NCBI RefSeq assembly: GCF_900104775.1 | Contig: NZ_FNSA01000003.1 | Coordinates: 62,001-126,000, forward strand | Direction: 5' to 3' | DNA: 64,000 nucleotides | DNA from: Tsukamurella tyrosinosolvens | GTDB taxonomy: Bacteria; Actinomycetota; Actinomycetes; Mycobacteriales; Mycobacteriaceae | Shown here: positions 42,349 to 50,465 of the stretch, one piece after another | Layout: every line of letters starts with the position of its first letter | Position numbering within the stretch: the stretch's first letter is position 1 | Made by a program: the position numbers and the translations under genes | Notes under the pieces: generated by a model | What the model was told of the DNA's origin: nothing | The model's input: only the letters and a program-made list of their open reading frames with translations | The model's database searches: none

Positions 42349-42726
42349 ATGATGACCGACGCGACAGCCGCCGTCCCGCTGCACACCGTGCTCAGCGCGC
42401 TGGCCGATCCGGTGCGACTGGAGATGGTGCGGCGCCTGCATCGCGAGCGGCGCGCGCTCGTGTGCGCGGAGCTCTACGACGGTGTCACGAAGGCGACCGC
42501 CAGCCACCACTTCAAGGTGCTGCGCGAGGCGGGGCTCACGCGTCGCGACGATCTGGGCGCGACGGCCCGGCAGCTGCTGCTGATCGACGAGGTGAGCGCG
42601 GCGTATCCGGGCCTCCTCGAAGCGGTCCTCCGGGCCGCTGAGCGCGAGGCCGCCGAGCGCGAGGGCGCGGACCGCGCGGTCTCCGAGCCTGCGGGGACGT
42701 CGCCAGCAGCACCAGCCACAGCGTGA
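42349..42726 (+). CDS. ArsR/SmtB-family winged-helix regulator
   Basis: 125 residues. ALADPVRLEMVRRLHRE is the ArsR alpha-1/2 signature and TKATASHHFKVLREAGLTRRDD the recognition helix. No CxC metal box is seen, so it is probably not a metal sensor but one of the HTH_20 group that sense organic ligands. Divergent from the MFS gene and flanked by two dyads. ATG 42349 or 42352 (ATGATG). The last ~25 residues are low complexity (Ala/Glu), and this end (42536-42726) is also read on the other strand by a DUF998 protein. Confidence 0.85.
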   Translation: MMTDATAAVPLHTVLSALADPVRLEMVRRLHRERRALVCAELYDGVTKATASHHFKVLREAGLTRRDDLGATARQLLLIDEVSAAYPGLLEAVLRAAEREAAEREGADRAVSEPAGTSPAAPATA

Positions 42727-43324
42727 GCGTGAGCACCTGCGAGCGTTGGGCCAGGCCCAGGTAGAGCGCGGGTTCCAGCATCGCGGCCAGCGTCCACGCC
42801 GTCGCCAGGAGGTATGCCACCCCCATGCCGAGGGGGAGTCGCGCACCGTCGAACACGCGGGCGCCGGTCCCGCCCGAGCGGCGCCACAGCCCCCATCCGA
42901 GCACGGCGACCACCCCGCCGAAGCCCGCGATGCCCGACGAGACCGCGTGTCCGACGTGCGTGATCGGCACCTGGCCGGCGGCCTCGCGCGCGGCGCAGGC
43001 GGCGTCGGCGGTGGGGGTGCAGGAGAGCGGCATGAGGGCGTCGCACATGGTCGCGGCGCCCAGGACGAATACACCCACGAGCGCGACCAGGGCGAGCTTC
43101 GGCATCGGCCGCGCCGCGCGGTGGGCGAGCGCCGCCGCGACGACGAAGGCGGTGCCGGCGAGCAGGTCCGTCGCGCGGAAGAACTGGGCGTTCGGCTGCC
43201 CGACGGATCCGGTCTCGCTGACGTAGGAGTACAGCGGGCTCAGTCGAGAGCCGAGGAGCGGTGCGATCATCCACGTGGAGTAGAGGACGCAGCCCGCGAG
43301 CAGGATGAGGCGGGCGCGGCGCAT
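42536..43324 (-). CDS. DUF998 family membrane protein
   Basis: 262 residues. Six or so TM segments; family marks SPLYSYVSETGSVGQPNAQFFRATDLLAG (Y-S-x-x-S-E and the N/F/R run) and THVGHAVSSGIAGFGG. The hydrophobic part ends near residue 205 at LWLVLLATS. The remaining ~57 residues are Arg/Pro-rich and come from reading 42536-42726 antisense to arsR. That tail may be a real cytoplasmic extension or the result of losing an earlier stop. Function of DUF998 is unknown; some relatives sit in lipid metabolism contexts. Confidence 0.75.
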   Translation of the reverse strand: MRRARLILLAGCVLYSTWMIAPLLGSRLSPLYSYVSETGSVGQPNAQFFRATDLLAGTAFVVAAALAHRAARPMPKLALVALVGVFVLGAATMCDALMPLSCTPTADAACAAREAAGQVPITHVGHAVSSGIAGFGGVVAVLGWGLWRRSGGTGARVFDGARLPLGMGVAYLLATAWTLAAMLEPALYLGLAQRSQVLTLTLWLVLLATSPQARRPRGPRPRARRPRAQRPGGPLRGGPDTPRSPRRSAAAAGPSRPDRRDA

Positions 43325-43334
43325 GGGCCCCAGG

Positions 43335-44264
43335 TTACCGGCGCCGCAGGTCGTCGAGGTACGCGTTGTACGCCTCGCGTTCGTCCTCCTCCCGACGGTC
43401 CGCCCCCGCTCGCTCGGCGTCGCGCCGCTCGGACCGGCGCCAGCGCAGCGCGAACAGGCACGTGGTGATCATCGCGATGGGCTCGCCGTAGGACCAGGCC
43501 AGCGCCCCGGCGATGGACTGGTCGCGCAGCGGGTCGATGCCCCAGGCCGCCGGCGGCGTCGCGAACAGCGCGACCATCGGCGTGGTCGCCATCATGAGGA
43601 TCACGCCGATGAAGACGTGCAGCGGCATCTCGATGAAGATGTCGAAGAAGCGCATCAGCCAGGAGTCGCGGCCGGGCAGCGGCCCGATCGAGAGGATCGG
43701 GATGATGAACAGCAGGCCTGCGCCCAGGAAGAAGACCTGCAGCGCGGTGTGCCCGAGCCACGTTCCGCCGATCGCGTCGACCACGCCGCCGAGGTACACG
43801 CCGTAGTAGCTCATCAGGAACAGCGGGATGGTGAAGCCCGAGTGCAGCAGGATCCGCGGGGCGGGGCTGCGCAGCAGCCCGAGCGCCGCACCGAGCACGA
43901 CCTTGCCGAGCCCGCGGTGCGGCGTCGCGCGCAGCAGCAGCACGCCGGGCGCCCCGCCGACGAGCAGGGGCGGCACCAGGATCGACAGCGTGAGCTGCTG
44001 GAACATGAACGCGCTGAACAGGTGCCACGAGTAGGCCTCGATGCGCAGCCCGGTGACGCCCGCGAGCACGACGCAGCCGAGCAGGAAGCTCACGACGCGC
44101 GCGGCCGGCCACCGCCGGCCCTTCCGGCGCACCGTCCGCACCCCCAGGAGGTACAGCCCCGCCGCGATCGCCGCCGCCACCGGCAGCACGGGGAGCGCTG
44201 GCGGGGCCCAGGCGAGCATGCCCAGGATCGACGGTGTCGGGACCGGCGGATCTGGAATCAGCAC
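43335..44264 (-). CDS. ctaG: CtaG-type cytochrome c oxidase assembly protein (caa3_CtaG)
   Basis: 309 residues, seven or eight TM segments. Signatures: YSWHLFSAFMFQQLTLSILVPPLLVGGAP near residue 78, LLHSGFTIPLFLMSYYG, and FIEMPLHVFIGVILMM with His. PF09678 proteins assist copper delivery to cytochrome c oxidase. GTG start at 44264 (VLIPDPP); ATG 44266 is out of frame. A second copy of this domain is fused to CopD at 31030, so the genome has two. C-terminal ~45 residues are charged. Divergent from the response regulator at 44288 with only a 23-bp gap, so the promoters overlap. Confidence 0.86.
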   Translation of the reverse strand: MLIPDPPVPTPSILGMLAWAPPALPVLPVAAAIAAGLYLLGVRTVRRKGRRWPAARVVSFLLGCVVLAGVTGLRIEAYSWHLFSAFMFQQLTLSILVPPLLVGGAPGVLLLRATPHRGLGKVVLGAALGLLRSPAPRILLHSGFTIPLFLMSYYGVYLGGVVDAIGGTWLGHTALQVFFLGAGLLFIIPILSIGPLPGRDSWLMRFFDIFIEMPLHVFIGVILMMATTPMVALFATPPAAWGIDPLRDQSIAGALAWSYGEPIAMITTCLFALRWRRSERRDAERAGADRREEDEREAYNAYLDDLRRR

Positions 44265-44274
44265 ATGCGCATAT

Positions 44275-44280
44275 TACTAT
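44275..44280 (+). promoter_or_regulatory. -10 element of a probably leaderless response-regulator mRNA
   Basis: TACTAT within the AT-rich run ATATTACTATATAAAG lies 7 nt before the ATG at 44288, the spacing expected between a -10 box and its transcription start. There is no ribosome binding site in front of the ATG. The transcript would start on the A of the start codon, a common arrangement in actinobacteria. Confidence 0.5.
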
Positions 44281-44287
44281 ATAAAGA

Positions 44288-44977
44288 ATGAACACCCACA
44301 CGGTCCTCGTGATCGAGGACGAGCCCGCCCTCGCCCGGCTGACGCAGGAGTACCTCACCCGCGACGGCTTCGACGTGACCACCGCCGCCGACGGCGAGCG
44401 CGGCCTGGCGCTCGCCCGCGAGCTCGACCCGGCAGTGATCCTGCTGGACATCGGCCTGCCCCGCATCGACGGGCTCGAGGTCTGTCGCGCCGTCCGCTCG
44501 TTCAGCGACGCCTACGTCATCATGCTCACCGCCCGCGGCGACGAGCTGGACAAGATCGTCGGCCTGTCCGTCGGCGCCGACGACTACCTCGTCAAGCCCT
44601 TCAGTCCGCGCGAGGTGGTGGCGCGAGTGCGGGCCATGCTGCGCCGCCCGCGCTCCTCGCCCGACGGTGCCGCTGCCGCCCGCCGGTTCGGTGAGCTCAC
44701 GGTCGATCCGCTGGCGCGCGAGGTCCGCGTGGGGGAGCGGGTCGTCGAGCTCACCGCCACCGAGTTCGATGTGCTCGCGACCCTCGCGCGCAGCCCCAAC
44801 GTCGCCTTCTCGCGCGCGCAGCTCATCGAATCCATCTGGGGCGCGGGCTGGGTCGGCGACGAGCGGCTCGTCGACGTGCACGTCGGGCGCGTCCGCCGCA
44901 AGCTGGGCGACGACGCCGGCGACCCGCGCTTCGTGCGCACGGTGCGCGGCGTGGGCTATCGGATGGGACCCGGATGA
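44288..44977 (+). CDS. OmpR-family response regulator
   Basis: 229 residues. Receiver with acidic pocket EDE (10-12), phosphoacceptor Asp54 in LLDIGLP, T/S in LTARG and Lys in VKPFSPRE; C-terminal winged helix with ELTATEFDVLATLARSP and VDVHVGRVRRKLGDD, RTVRGVGYRMGPG. Coupled to the kinase gene by an ATGA overlap. The target is not stated by sequence, but the next gene on the strand is a SulP-carbonic anhydrase, and ctaG is divergent, so either may belong to its regulon. Confidence 0.9.
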   Translation: MNTHTVLVIEDEPALARLTQEYLTRDGFDVTTAADGERGLALARELDPAVILLDIGLPRIDGLEVCRAVRSFSDAYVIMLTARGDELDKIVGLSVGADDYLVKPFSPREVVARVRAMLRRPRSSPDGAAAARRFGELTVDPLAREVRVGERVVELTATEFDVLATLARSPNVAFSRAQLIESIWGAGWVGDERLVDVHVGRVRRKLGDDAGDPRFVRTVRGVGYRMGPG

Positions 44978-46029
44978 GGCGGATGCGCGACCTCGGGATG
45001 GGCGGACGGATGGGCGGCATGCTCATGGCCGTCTCGCTGGGAACGCTCGCCATGACCGCCGTCGTCGACTTCGTGGTGTGGCCGCTGATCCTGGGGCGCA
45101 CCGGCGCCGTGTCGGTGAACGTGGTCGCCGTGGTCTTCGGATTCGGCTCCGCGGTGGCCTTCTCCGTCGTGGCGAGCGTCTTCATCGCGCGTCGCCTGGG
45201 TCGCACCATGGCGAAGCTGGAGGGCGCCGCGCGGCAGGTCGCCGACGGTCGGTCCGGGGTGCGCGTCGCCCCCGTCGCGCTGGGGCCGGAGGCGGACGGG
45301 CTGGTGTCGGCGTTCAACGAGATGGCGGTGCAGCTCGAGTCCACGGACGAGTCGAGGCGGAGGCTGCTCGCCGACCTCGCGCACGAGATCCGCACGCCGG
45401 TCAGTGTTCTCGACGGCTACCTGGAGGGCATCGCCGACGGGGTCGTCGAGCCGGACGCCGCCACCCTCACCATGTTGCGCACGCAGACCACGCGCCTGGC
45501 GCGGCTCACGGACGACGTGCTGTCCGTGTCGCACGCGGAGGAGGGCGCGCTGAACCTGCGGCCCAGCGCGGTCGACGTGGCGGAAGCCCTCGAAGCCGCC
45601 GCCGCCGCGGCGGCGCGGGCGTACGCCGACAAGGGGGTTCGGCTGCAACTGCGGATCGGCGCGGGGGCGCGCCGCGCGATCCGTGCGGACCGTCAGCGCC
45701 TCGACCAGGTGCTGGCGAACCTCCTGTCGAACGCGTTGAGGCACAGCGATCCCGGTGGGTACGTCGAACTCGAGGCCGACGGCCATCCGCACCGCCGGAT
45801 CCGGATCGCGGTCGTCGATCACGGCGACGGCATCGCCGCCGAGCACCTGCCTTGGATCTTCGAGCGCTTCTACCGCACCGACATCGCCCGGGATCGTGAC
45901 CACGGCGGCAGCGGCGTGGGCCTCACCATCAGCCGCGCCATCGTGACCGCCCACGACGGTCACCTGTGGGTGGAGTCCGCCGGCCCCGACCGTGGTGCCG
46001 TCTTCGCGTTCACACTGCCTGCGCCCTGA
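44974..46029 (+). CDS. Sensor histidine kinase
   Basis: 351 residues. Two TM helices (about 17-40 and 46-72) with almost no extracellular loop, so the signal is probably sensed within the membrane or cytoplasm. HAMP (73-125), H-box with His137 in DLAHEIRTPVS, N-box NLLSNALRHS, and G-box HGDGIAAEHLPWIFERFYRTD plus GGSGVGLTISRAI. Start overlaps the regulator's TGA. Resembles BaeS/PrrB-like kinases. It faces the SulP-CA gene 70 bp further on. Confidence 0.9.
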   Translation: MRRMRDLGMGGRMGGMLMAVSLGTLAMTAVVDFVVWPLILGRTGAVSVNVVAVVFGFGSAVAFSVVASVFIARRLGRTMAKLEGAARQVADGRSGVRVAPVALGPEADGLVSAFNEMAVQLESTDESRRRLLADLAHEIRTPVSVLDGYLEGIADGVVEPDAATLTMLRTQTTRLARLTDDVLSVSHAEEGALNLRPSAVDVAEALEAAAAAAARAYADKGVRLQLRIGAGARRAIRADRQRLDQVLANLLSNALRHSDPGGYVELEADGHPHRRIRIAVVDHGDGIAAEHLPWIFERFYRTDIARDRDHGGSGVGLTISRAIVTAHDGHLWVESAGPDRGAVFAFTLPAP

Positions 46030-46098
46030 TCGCCGTCTTCACGGAACCTTCACGGTATCGCGACGGAGCGACCACACCGCGCCGCCACAGTGGTGCCC

Positions 46099-48249
46099 AT
46101 GCAGGAGAAACTCAGAGACATAGCGCGTTTCGACGGGCCGTCGTCGATCGTCGTCTTCCTCGTGGCGCTGCCACTGTCCCTCGGTATCGCGCTGGCGTCG
46201 GGCGCGCCGCTCATGGCGGGCCTCATCGCGGGCGTCATCGGTGGCATCGTCGGCGGCCTGATGGGCGGATCGCCGCTGCTCGTCAGCGGCCCGGCGGCGG
46301 GCCTGACGGTGGTGGTCGCCGAACTCATCGCGACCTTCGGCTGGAAGGTGACCACCGCGATCACCGTCGCCGCGGGCCTGGTGCAGATCGGACTGGGCCT
46401 GAGCCGGATCGCCCGTGCGGCGCTGGCCATCTCGCCGGTCGTGGTGCACGCCATGCTCGCCGGCATCGGCGTGACGATCGTGATCCAGCAGGCCCACGTC
46501 CTGCTCGGCGGATCCTCGCGCAGCTCGGTGCTGCAGAACCTCACGGAGCTGCCCTCGAGGATCGGCGCCCTGCACTGGCCCGACCTCGCCGTCGGCCTCG
46601 TCGTGATCGCGGTGATGGTGCTCTGGCCGAAGCTGCCCGCGGCGTGGCGCCGCGTCCCCGGCGCCCTCGTCGCCGTGACCGCCGCGACGGTGCTCTCCCT
46701 CGTGGTCCCGATGAACGTCGAGCGGATCCGCCTGAACGGCTCCATCATCGACGCGATCGGCCTGCCGGAGATGCCCACCGGCAACTGGGGCGCCGTCGCC
46801 CTCGGCGTGCTCACCGTCGCGCTCATCGCCAGCGTCGAGTCCCTGCTCTCCGCGGTCGCCACCGACCGCATGCACGACGGCGCCAAGACGAACCTGGACC
46901 GCGAGCTCGTCGGCCAGGGCGCCGCCAACACCGTCTCCGGCCTGCTCGGGGGCCTGCCCGTGACCGGCGTCATCGTGCGGAGCGCCACCAACGTCGCCGC
47001 CGGGGCGCGCACCCGCTGGTCCGCGGTCCTGCACGGCGTGTGGCTGCTCCTCTTCTCCGTCGCGCTCTCGGGCCTCGTCGAGAAGATCCCCACCTCGGCG
47101 CTGGCCGGCCTGCTCATCGTGATCGGCGTCCAGCTGGTGAAGATCTCCCACATCCGCACCGCCCGCCGCACCGGCGACCTGCTCGTCTACGCCGTGACCA
47201 TCGGCGGTGTCCTGTTCCTCAACCTGCTCGAGGGCGTGCTCGCCGGGCTGGTCGTCGCGCTGGTCCTCGTCCTGTGGCGCGTCGCGCGGGCCCACATCGA
47301 GGCCGTGGTCGACGGTGCCGGCCGCTGGCACGTCACCGTCGACGGGACGCTGTCCTTCTTCTCCCTGCCGCGACTGACGCGGGTGCTCGCCACCGTCCCG
47401 CCCGGGCAGGACGTCGCGATCGAGCTGACCGTCGACTTCCTCGACCACGCCGCGGCGGAGGAGATCCAGGAGTGGGCGCGGCGCTACCGGGCCGCGGGCG
47501 GCACCGTCACCGTCGACGACCTGGGCGGCGCGGCCCTCGATGCGGCCGCGACCGTCACGCCCCGTCGGACCACGGAACGCCCGGCCGAGCGCGGCCTGCT
47601 GCCCTGGCGCGCGCACGCCCGCGGCGGCCTCGCGGACGGGATCGCCCGCTACCACCGCCGGCACGCCGCCCTGCTCAGCGACGATTTCGACCAGCTCAGC
47701 GGCGGCCAGAAGCCGGAGGCGCTGTTCCTCACCTGCGCCGATTCGCGGGTGGTGCCGAACGTCATCACCGGCAGCGGCCCCGGCGACCTGTTCACCGTCC
47801 GCAACGTGGGCAACCTGGTCCCGCCCGCGGGCGCGGACCCGTCGCTGGAGGCGTCCCTGTCGTTCGCCGTCGACGAGCTTGCGGTGCGGCAGATCATCGT
47901 CTGCGGGCACTCGGCGTGCGGGGCGATGGGTGTCGCGCTCACCTCGCCCGCCGTGCCCCCGACGATCGAGCGCTGGATCGAGCACGCGGCACCGTCGACC
48001 GCGGCCTTCCGCGCCGGGCACCCGGTCCGCGCCGCGGCGGCGGACCTGGGATTCGGGACCGCCGACCAGCTCTCCCTGGTCAACGTCGCCGTCCAGGTGG
48101 CGGCGGTGGCCGAGCACCCGCTGGTCCGGGACGCGGTCGCCGCGGGGCGGGTCGAGGTGATCGGCCTGTTCTTCGACATCGCGTCCGGCCGGGTGCTGCA
48201 CGTGACGGACTCGGCGGTCGCGGAGGCGGACACTCTCACCCACGCCTAG
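46099..48249 (+). CDS. SulP transporter fused to beta-carbonic anhydrase
   Basis: 716 residues from ATG 46099 (GTG 46090 possible). Residues ~10-400 are a SulP anion transporter (FLVALPLSLGIALASGAP, GLLGGLPVTGVIVRSATN, FSLPRLTR); a STAS-like segment runs ~405-480. From ~530 a beta-carbonic anhydrase: Cys546-Asp-Ser-Arg, His604 and Cys607 (GHSACG), the three Zn ligands plus the Asp-Arg pair. The fusion is known in actinobacteria and suggests bicarbonate import or export with immediate hydration. The cargo could also be sulfate. Preceded by a two-component system. Confidence 0.92.
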   Translation: MQEKLRDIARFDGPSSIVVFLVALPLSLGIALASGAPLMAGLIAGVIGGIVGGLMGGSPLLVSGPAAGLTVVVAELIATFGWKVTTAITVAAGLVQIGLGLSRIARAALAISPVVVHAMLAGIGVTIVIQQAHVLLGGSSRSSVLQNLTELPSRIGALHWPDLAVGLVVIAVMVLWPKLPAAWRRVPGALVAVTAATVLSLVVPMNVERIRLNGSIIDAIGLPEMPTGNWGAVALGVLTVALIASVESLLSAVATDRMHDGAKTNLDRELVGQGAANTVSGLLGGLPVTGVIVRSATNVAAGARTRWSAVLHGVWLLLFSVALSGLVEKIPTSALAGLLIVIGVQLVKISHIRTARRTGDLLVYAVTIGGVLFLNLLEGVLAGLVVALVLVLWRVARAHIEAVVDGAGRWHVTVDGTLSFFSLPRLTRVLATVPPGQDVAIELTVDFLDHAAAEEIQEWARRYRAAGGTVTVDDLGGAALDAAATVTPRRTTERPAERGLLPWRAHARGGLADGIARYHRRHAALLSDDFDQLSGGQKPEALFLTCADSRVVPNVITGSGPGDLFTVRNVGNLVPPAGADPSLEASLSFAVDELAVRQIIVCGHSACGAMGVALTSPAVPPTIERWIEHAAPSTAAFRAGHPVRAAAADLGFGTADQLSLVNVAVQVAAVAEHPLVRDAVAAGRVEVIGLFFDIASGRVLHVTDSAVAEADTLTHA

Positions 48250-48335
48250 CGACGCGCCGGCGCGGCGCTGCGGACCTCACCCCCGCGGCGCCGCGCGTTC
48301 GCCCCGCCCAACGCGCGTTCCGTCGCCTGCGGTCG

Positions 48336-48743
48336 TCAGCGCTGCCGGGCCAGGCCGGCGAGGGTGGTCGCGAACTCCTCGGCGATCGCCAGTTGTGCCC
48401 GCAGCTCCGCGCAGCGCTGCTGCGCGGCCTCGGAGCACTGGTCGACGAAGGCCTCCGCGTCGGCGCGGACCTCGGCCGCTGCGGACGGGGCGGCGAGAGT
48501 GTCCAACGCCGCGAGCAGGTCCCGCATCTGCTCGAGGGTGAAGCCCAGGGGTTTCATGCGGCGGATCACCAGCAGGCGGTCGACGTCGGCGGTGGTGTAG
48601 AGGCGGAAGCCCCCGGGGCTGCGCTCGGACGGCGTGACCAGGCCGACCTCGTCGTAGTGCCGGATCGTCTTGAGCGACAACCCGGTGGCCTCCGCGACCT
48701 GTCCGATCTGCAGGAGGCGGCCCGATCCCGGTGTCTCTGCCAT
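48336..48743 (-). CDS. MerR-family transcriptional regulator
   Basis: 135 residues. N-terminal HTH: LLQIGQVAEATGLSLKTIRHYDEVGLVTPSERSPGGFRLYT, the classical MerR pattern (here cited as IGQVAEATG, TIRHYDEVGL, GGFRLY). A coiled-coil dimerisation helix follows, then a short C-terminal stretch with one Cys (DQCSEAAQQRC has two Cys). This could be a redox or metal switch, but it has no second Cys pair further on. The gene lies 9 bp downstream of the SulP gene on the same strand and is probably co-transcribed and autoregulated from the promoter at 50353. Confidence 0.87.
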   Translation of the reverse strand: MAETPGSGRLLQIGQVAEATGLSLKTIRHYDEVGLVTPSERSPGGFRLYTTADVDRLLVIRRMKPLGFTLEQMRDLLAALDTLAAPSAAAEVRADAEAFVDQCSEAAQQRCAELRAQLAIAEEFATTLAGLARQR

Positions 48744-48752
48744 GGCGTGAGC

Positions 48753-50258
48753 CTAATGCTCGCCGCCGAGGTGACCGCTGAGCCGCCCGTGCCGCTCGGC
48801 GGAGGCCGCGTCCAGCCCGACGAACTCCACCTCCTTGCCCTTGCCGCGGTACCTGGTCTCGATCGCGTCGAGCGCCGCGACGGTGGAGGCGTCCCAGACG
48901 TGCGTCGCGGACAGGTCGATGATCACGTGGTCCGGGTCGTTCGCGTAGTCGAACTGGTGCACCAGATCGTTGCTGGAGGCGAAGAAGAGCTCGCCCTGCA
49001 CGCGGTAGGTGCGCGTGCCCGGGGCGGCCGACTCAGTGGGAACGACCTCGGTGAAATGTGCGACGCGCCGGACGAGGAGCAGCGTCGCGACGATGACGCC
49101 GCCGACGACGCCGAAGGCGAGGTTGTGGGTGGCGACGGTGATCGCGACGGTGACGAGCATGACGGCGGTCTCGCTGCGCGGCATGCGGCGCAGGGTCGCG
49201 GGGGCGATGCTGTGCCAATCGAAGGTGCCGACCGCGACCATCACCATCACGGCGACCAGTGCCGCCATCGGGATCCGGGCCACGAGGTCTCCGAGCCCCA
49301 CGACGAGGACCAGGAGGAACAGGCCGGCGAGGAAGGTCGAGATCCGCGTCCGCGCGCCGGAGCTCTTGACGTTGATCATCGTCTGCCCGATCATCGCGCA
49401 GCCGCCCATGCCGCCGAAGAAGCCGGTCACCACGTTCGCCACGCCCTGGCCCCAGCCTTCACGGGTCTTGTCGGAGCGGGTGTCGGTGATGTCGTCGACG
49501 AGGGTGGCGGTCATGAGCGATTCGAGTAGGCCGACGAGGGCCATCGCGAGGGCGTAGGGCGCGATCAGGCGCAGCGTGTCCAGGTCGTACGGGACGTCGG
49601 GGATGAGCCACTGGGGAAGGGTGCTCGGCAAATCGCCCTCGTCGCCGACGTTCGGCACCGTGAGGCCGGCGGTCATGGTGACCGCCGTCAGCAGGACGAT
49701 CGCCACCAGCGGAGCGGGCACGGCGGTGGTCAGTCTCGGTAGGCCGATGATGATGAGCAGCCCCGCCGCGATCATCGGGTAGACGAGCCACGGCACGCCG
49801 GTCATGTGCGGTACCTGGGCGAGGAAGATGAGGATCGCGAGGGCGTTGACGAACCCGACCATGACCGACCGCGGGATGAACCGCATCAGCTTCGCCACAC
49901 CGAGGGCGCTGAGCACGATCTGCAGGACGCCGGCGAGGATCACGGTCGCGAGCAGGTAGTCCAGTCCATGCTCCCGCGCGATCGGGGCCACCACGAGGGC
50001 GACCGCACCCGTGGCGGCGGAGATCATCGCGGGCCTGCCACCCACGATCGCGATCGTCACGGCCATGGTGAACGACGCGAACAGCCCCACCCGGGGATCG
50101 ACGCCGGCGATGATCGAGAACGAGATCGCCTCGGGGATCAGCGCCAGCGCGACCACGAGCCCTGCGAGTGACTCGGTCTTGAGGCGCCTCGGGCTCCGTA
50201 GTGCGGCGACGACGTCGCTGTCCCGTACGGCCCGGGGGAGGCGCGCGTCCACTGCCAT
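48753..50258 (-). CDS. SulP-family anion transporter with STAS domain
   Basis: 501 residues. SulP core of 10-12 TM segments (LIPEAISFSIIAGVDPRVGL, VTGFFGGMGGCAMIGQTMINVKSSG, TRISTFLAGLFLLVLVVGLG), then a C-terminal STAS domain from ~400 (VQGELFFASSNDLVHQFDY, VIIDLSATHVWDASTVAALDAI). Imports sulfate or bicarbonate; the exact anion is unknown. The start ATG 50258 has AAGGATC 8 nt upstream. It is followed closely by merR and preceded by a promoter with MerR-like architecture. Unlike the nearby fusion it has no carbonic anhydrase part. Confidence 0.88.
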   Translation of the reverse strand: MAVDARLPRAVRDSDVVAALRSPRRLKTESLAGLVVALALIPEAISFSIIAGVDPRVGLFASFTMAVTIAIVGGRPAMISAATGAVALVVAPIAREHGLDYLLATVILAGVLQIVLSALGVAKLMRFIPRSVMVGFVNALAILIFLAQVPHMTGVPWLVYPMIAAGLLIIIGLPRLTTAVPAPLVAIVLLTAVTMTAGLTVPNVGDEGDLPSTLPQWLIPDVPYDLDTLRLIAPYALAMALVGLLESLMTATLVDDITDTRSDKTREGWGQGVANVVTGFFGGMGGCAMIGQTMINVKSSGARTRISTFLAGLFLLVLVVGLGDLVARIPMAALVAVMVMVAVGTFDWHSIAPATLRRMPRSETAVMLVTVAITVATHNLAFGVVGGVIVATLLLVRRVAHFTEVVPTESAAPGTRTYRVQGELFFASSNDLVHQFDYANDPDHVIIDLSATHVWDASTVAALDAIETRYRGKGKEVEFVGLDAASAERHGRLSGHLGGEH

Positions 50259-50352
50259 CGGTCGATCCTTCGTGTCGGTTCGCCGCGCCGCGCCGCGGCG
50301 CGTGCGAGGTGAGGGATGTGCGCGGAGGTGTCGCGCGAATGCGACGAACTCT

Positions 50353-50373
50353 ACCCTCCCGTAAGGGAAGGGT
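50353..50373 (-). promoter_or_regulatory. MerR-type promoter dyad with 19-bp spacer upstream of SulP-merR
   Basis: On the minus strand CGACAA, then exactly 19 bp containing the dyad CCCTTCCC-TTAC-GGGAGGG, then TAGAGT. The 19-bp -35/-10 spacing with a dyad inside it is the mark of promoters activated by MerR proteins through DNA twisting. It lies ~95 bp before the SulP start. The remaining part of 50259-50465 has no gene. Confidence 0.6.
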
Positions 50374-50465
50374 TGTCGCGAGGGTGTGCCTACCCCCCGC
50401 GGACTGCGACACGGCTGTGACATTCGTGGGGCGAAACGGAGGCGGGCGGGCGACGATGGGGGACA

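Noticed and set aside
45966-49529. A 1187-residue plus-strand frame over the SulP-CA, merR and SulP genes
   Set aside because: It is out of frame with the SulP-CA gene and antisense to merR and SulP, and contains no recognisable domain.
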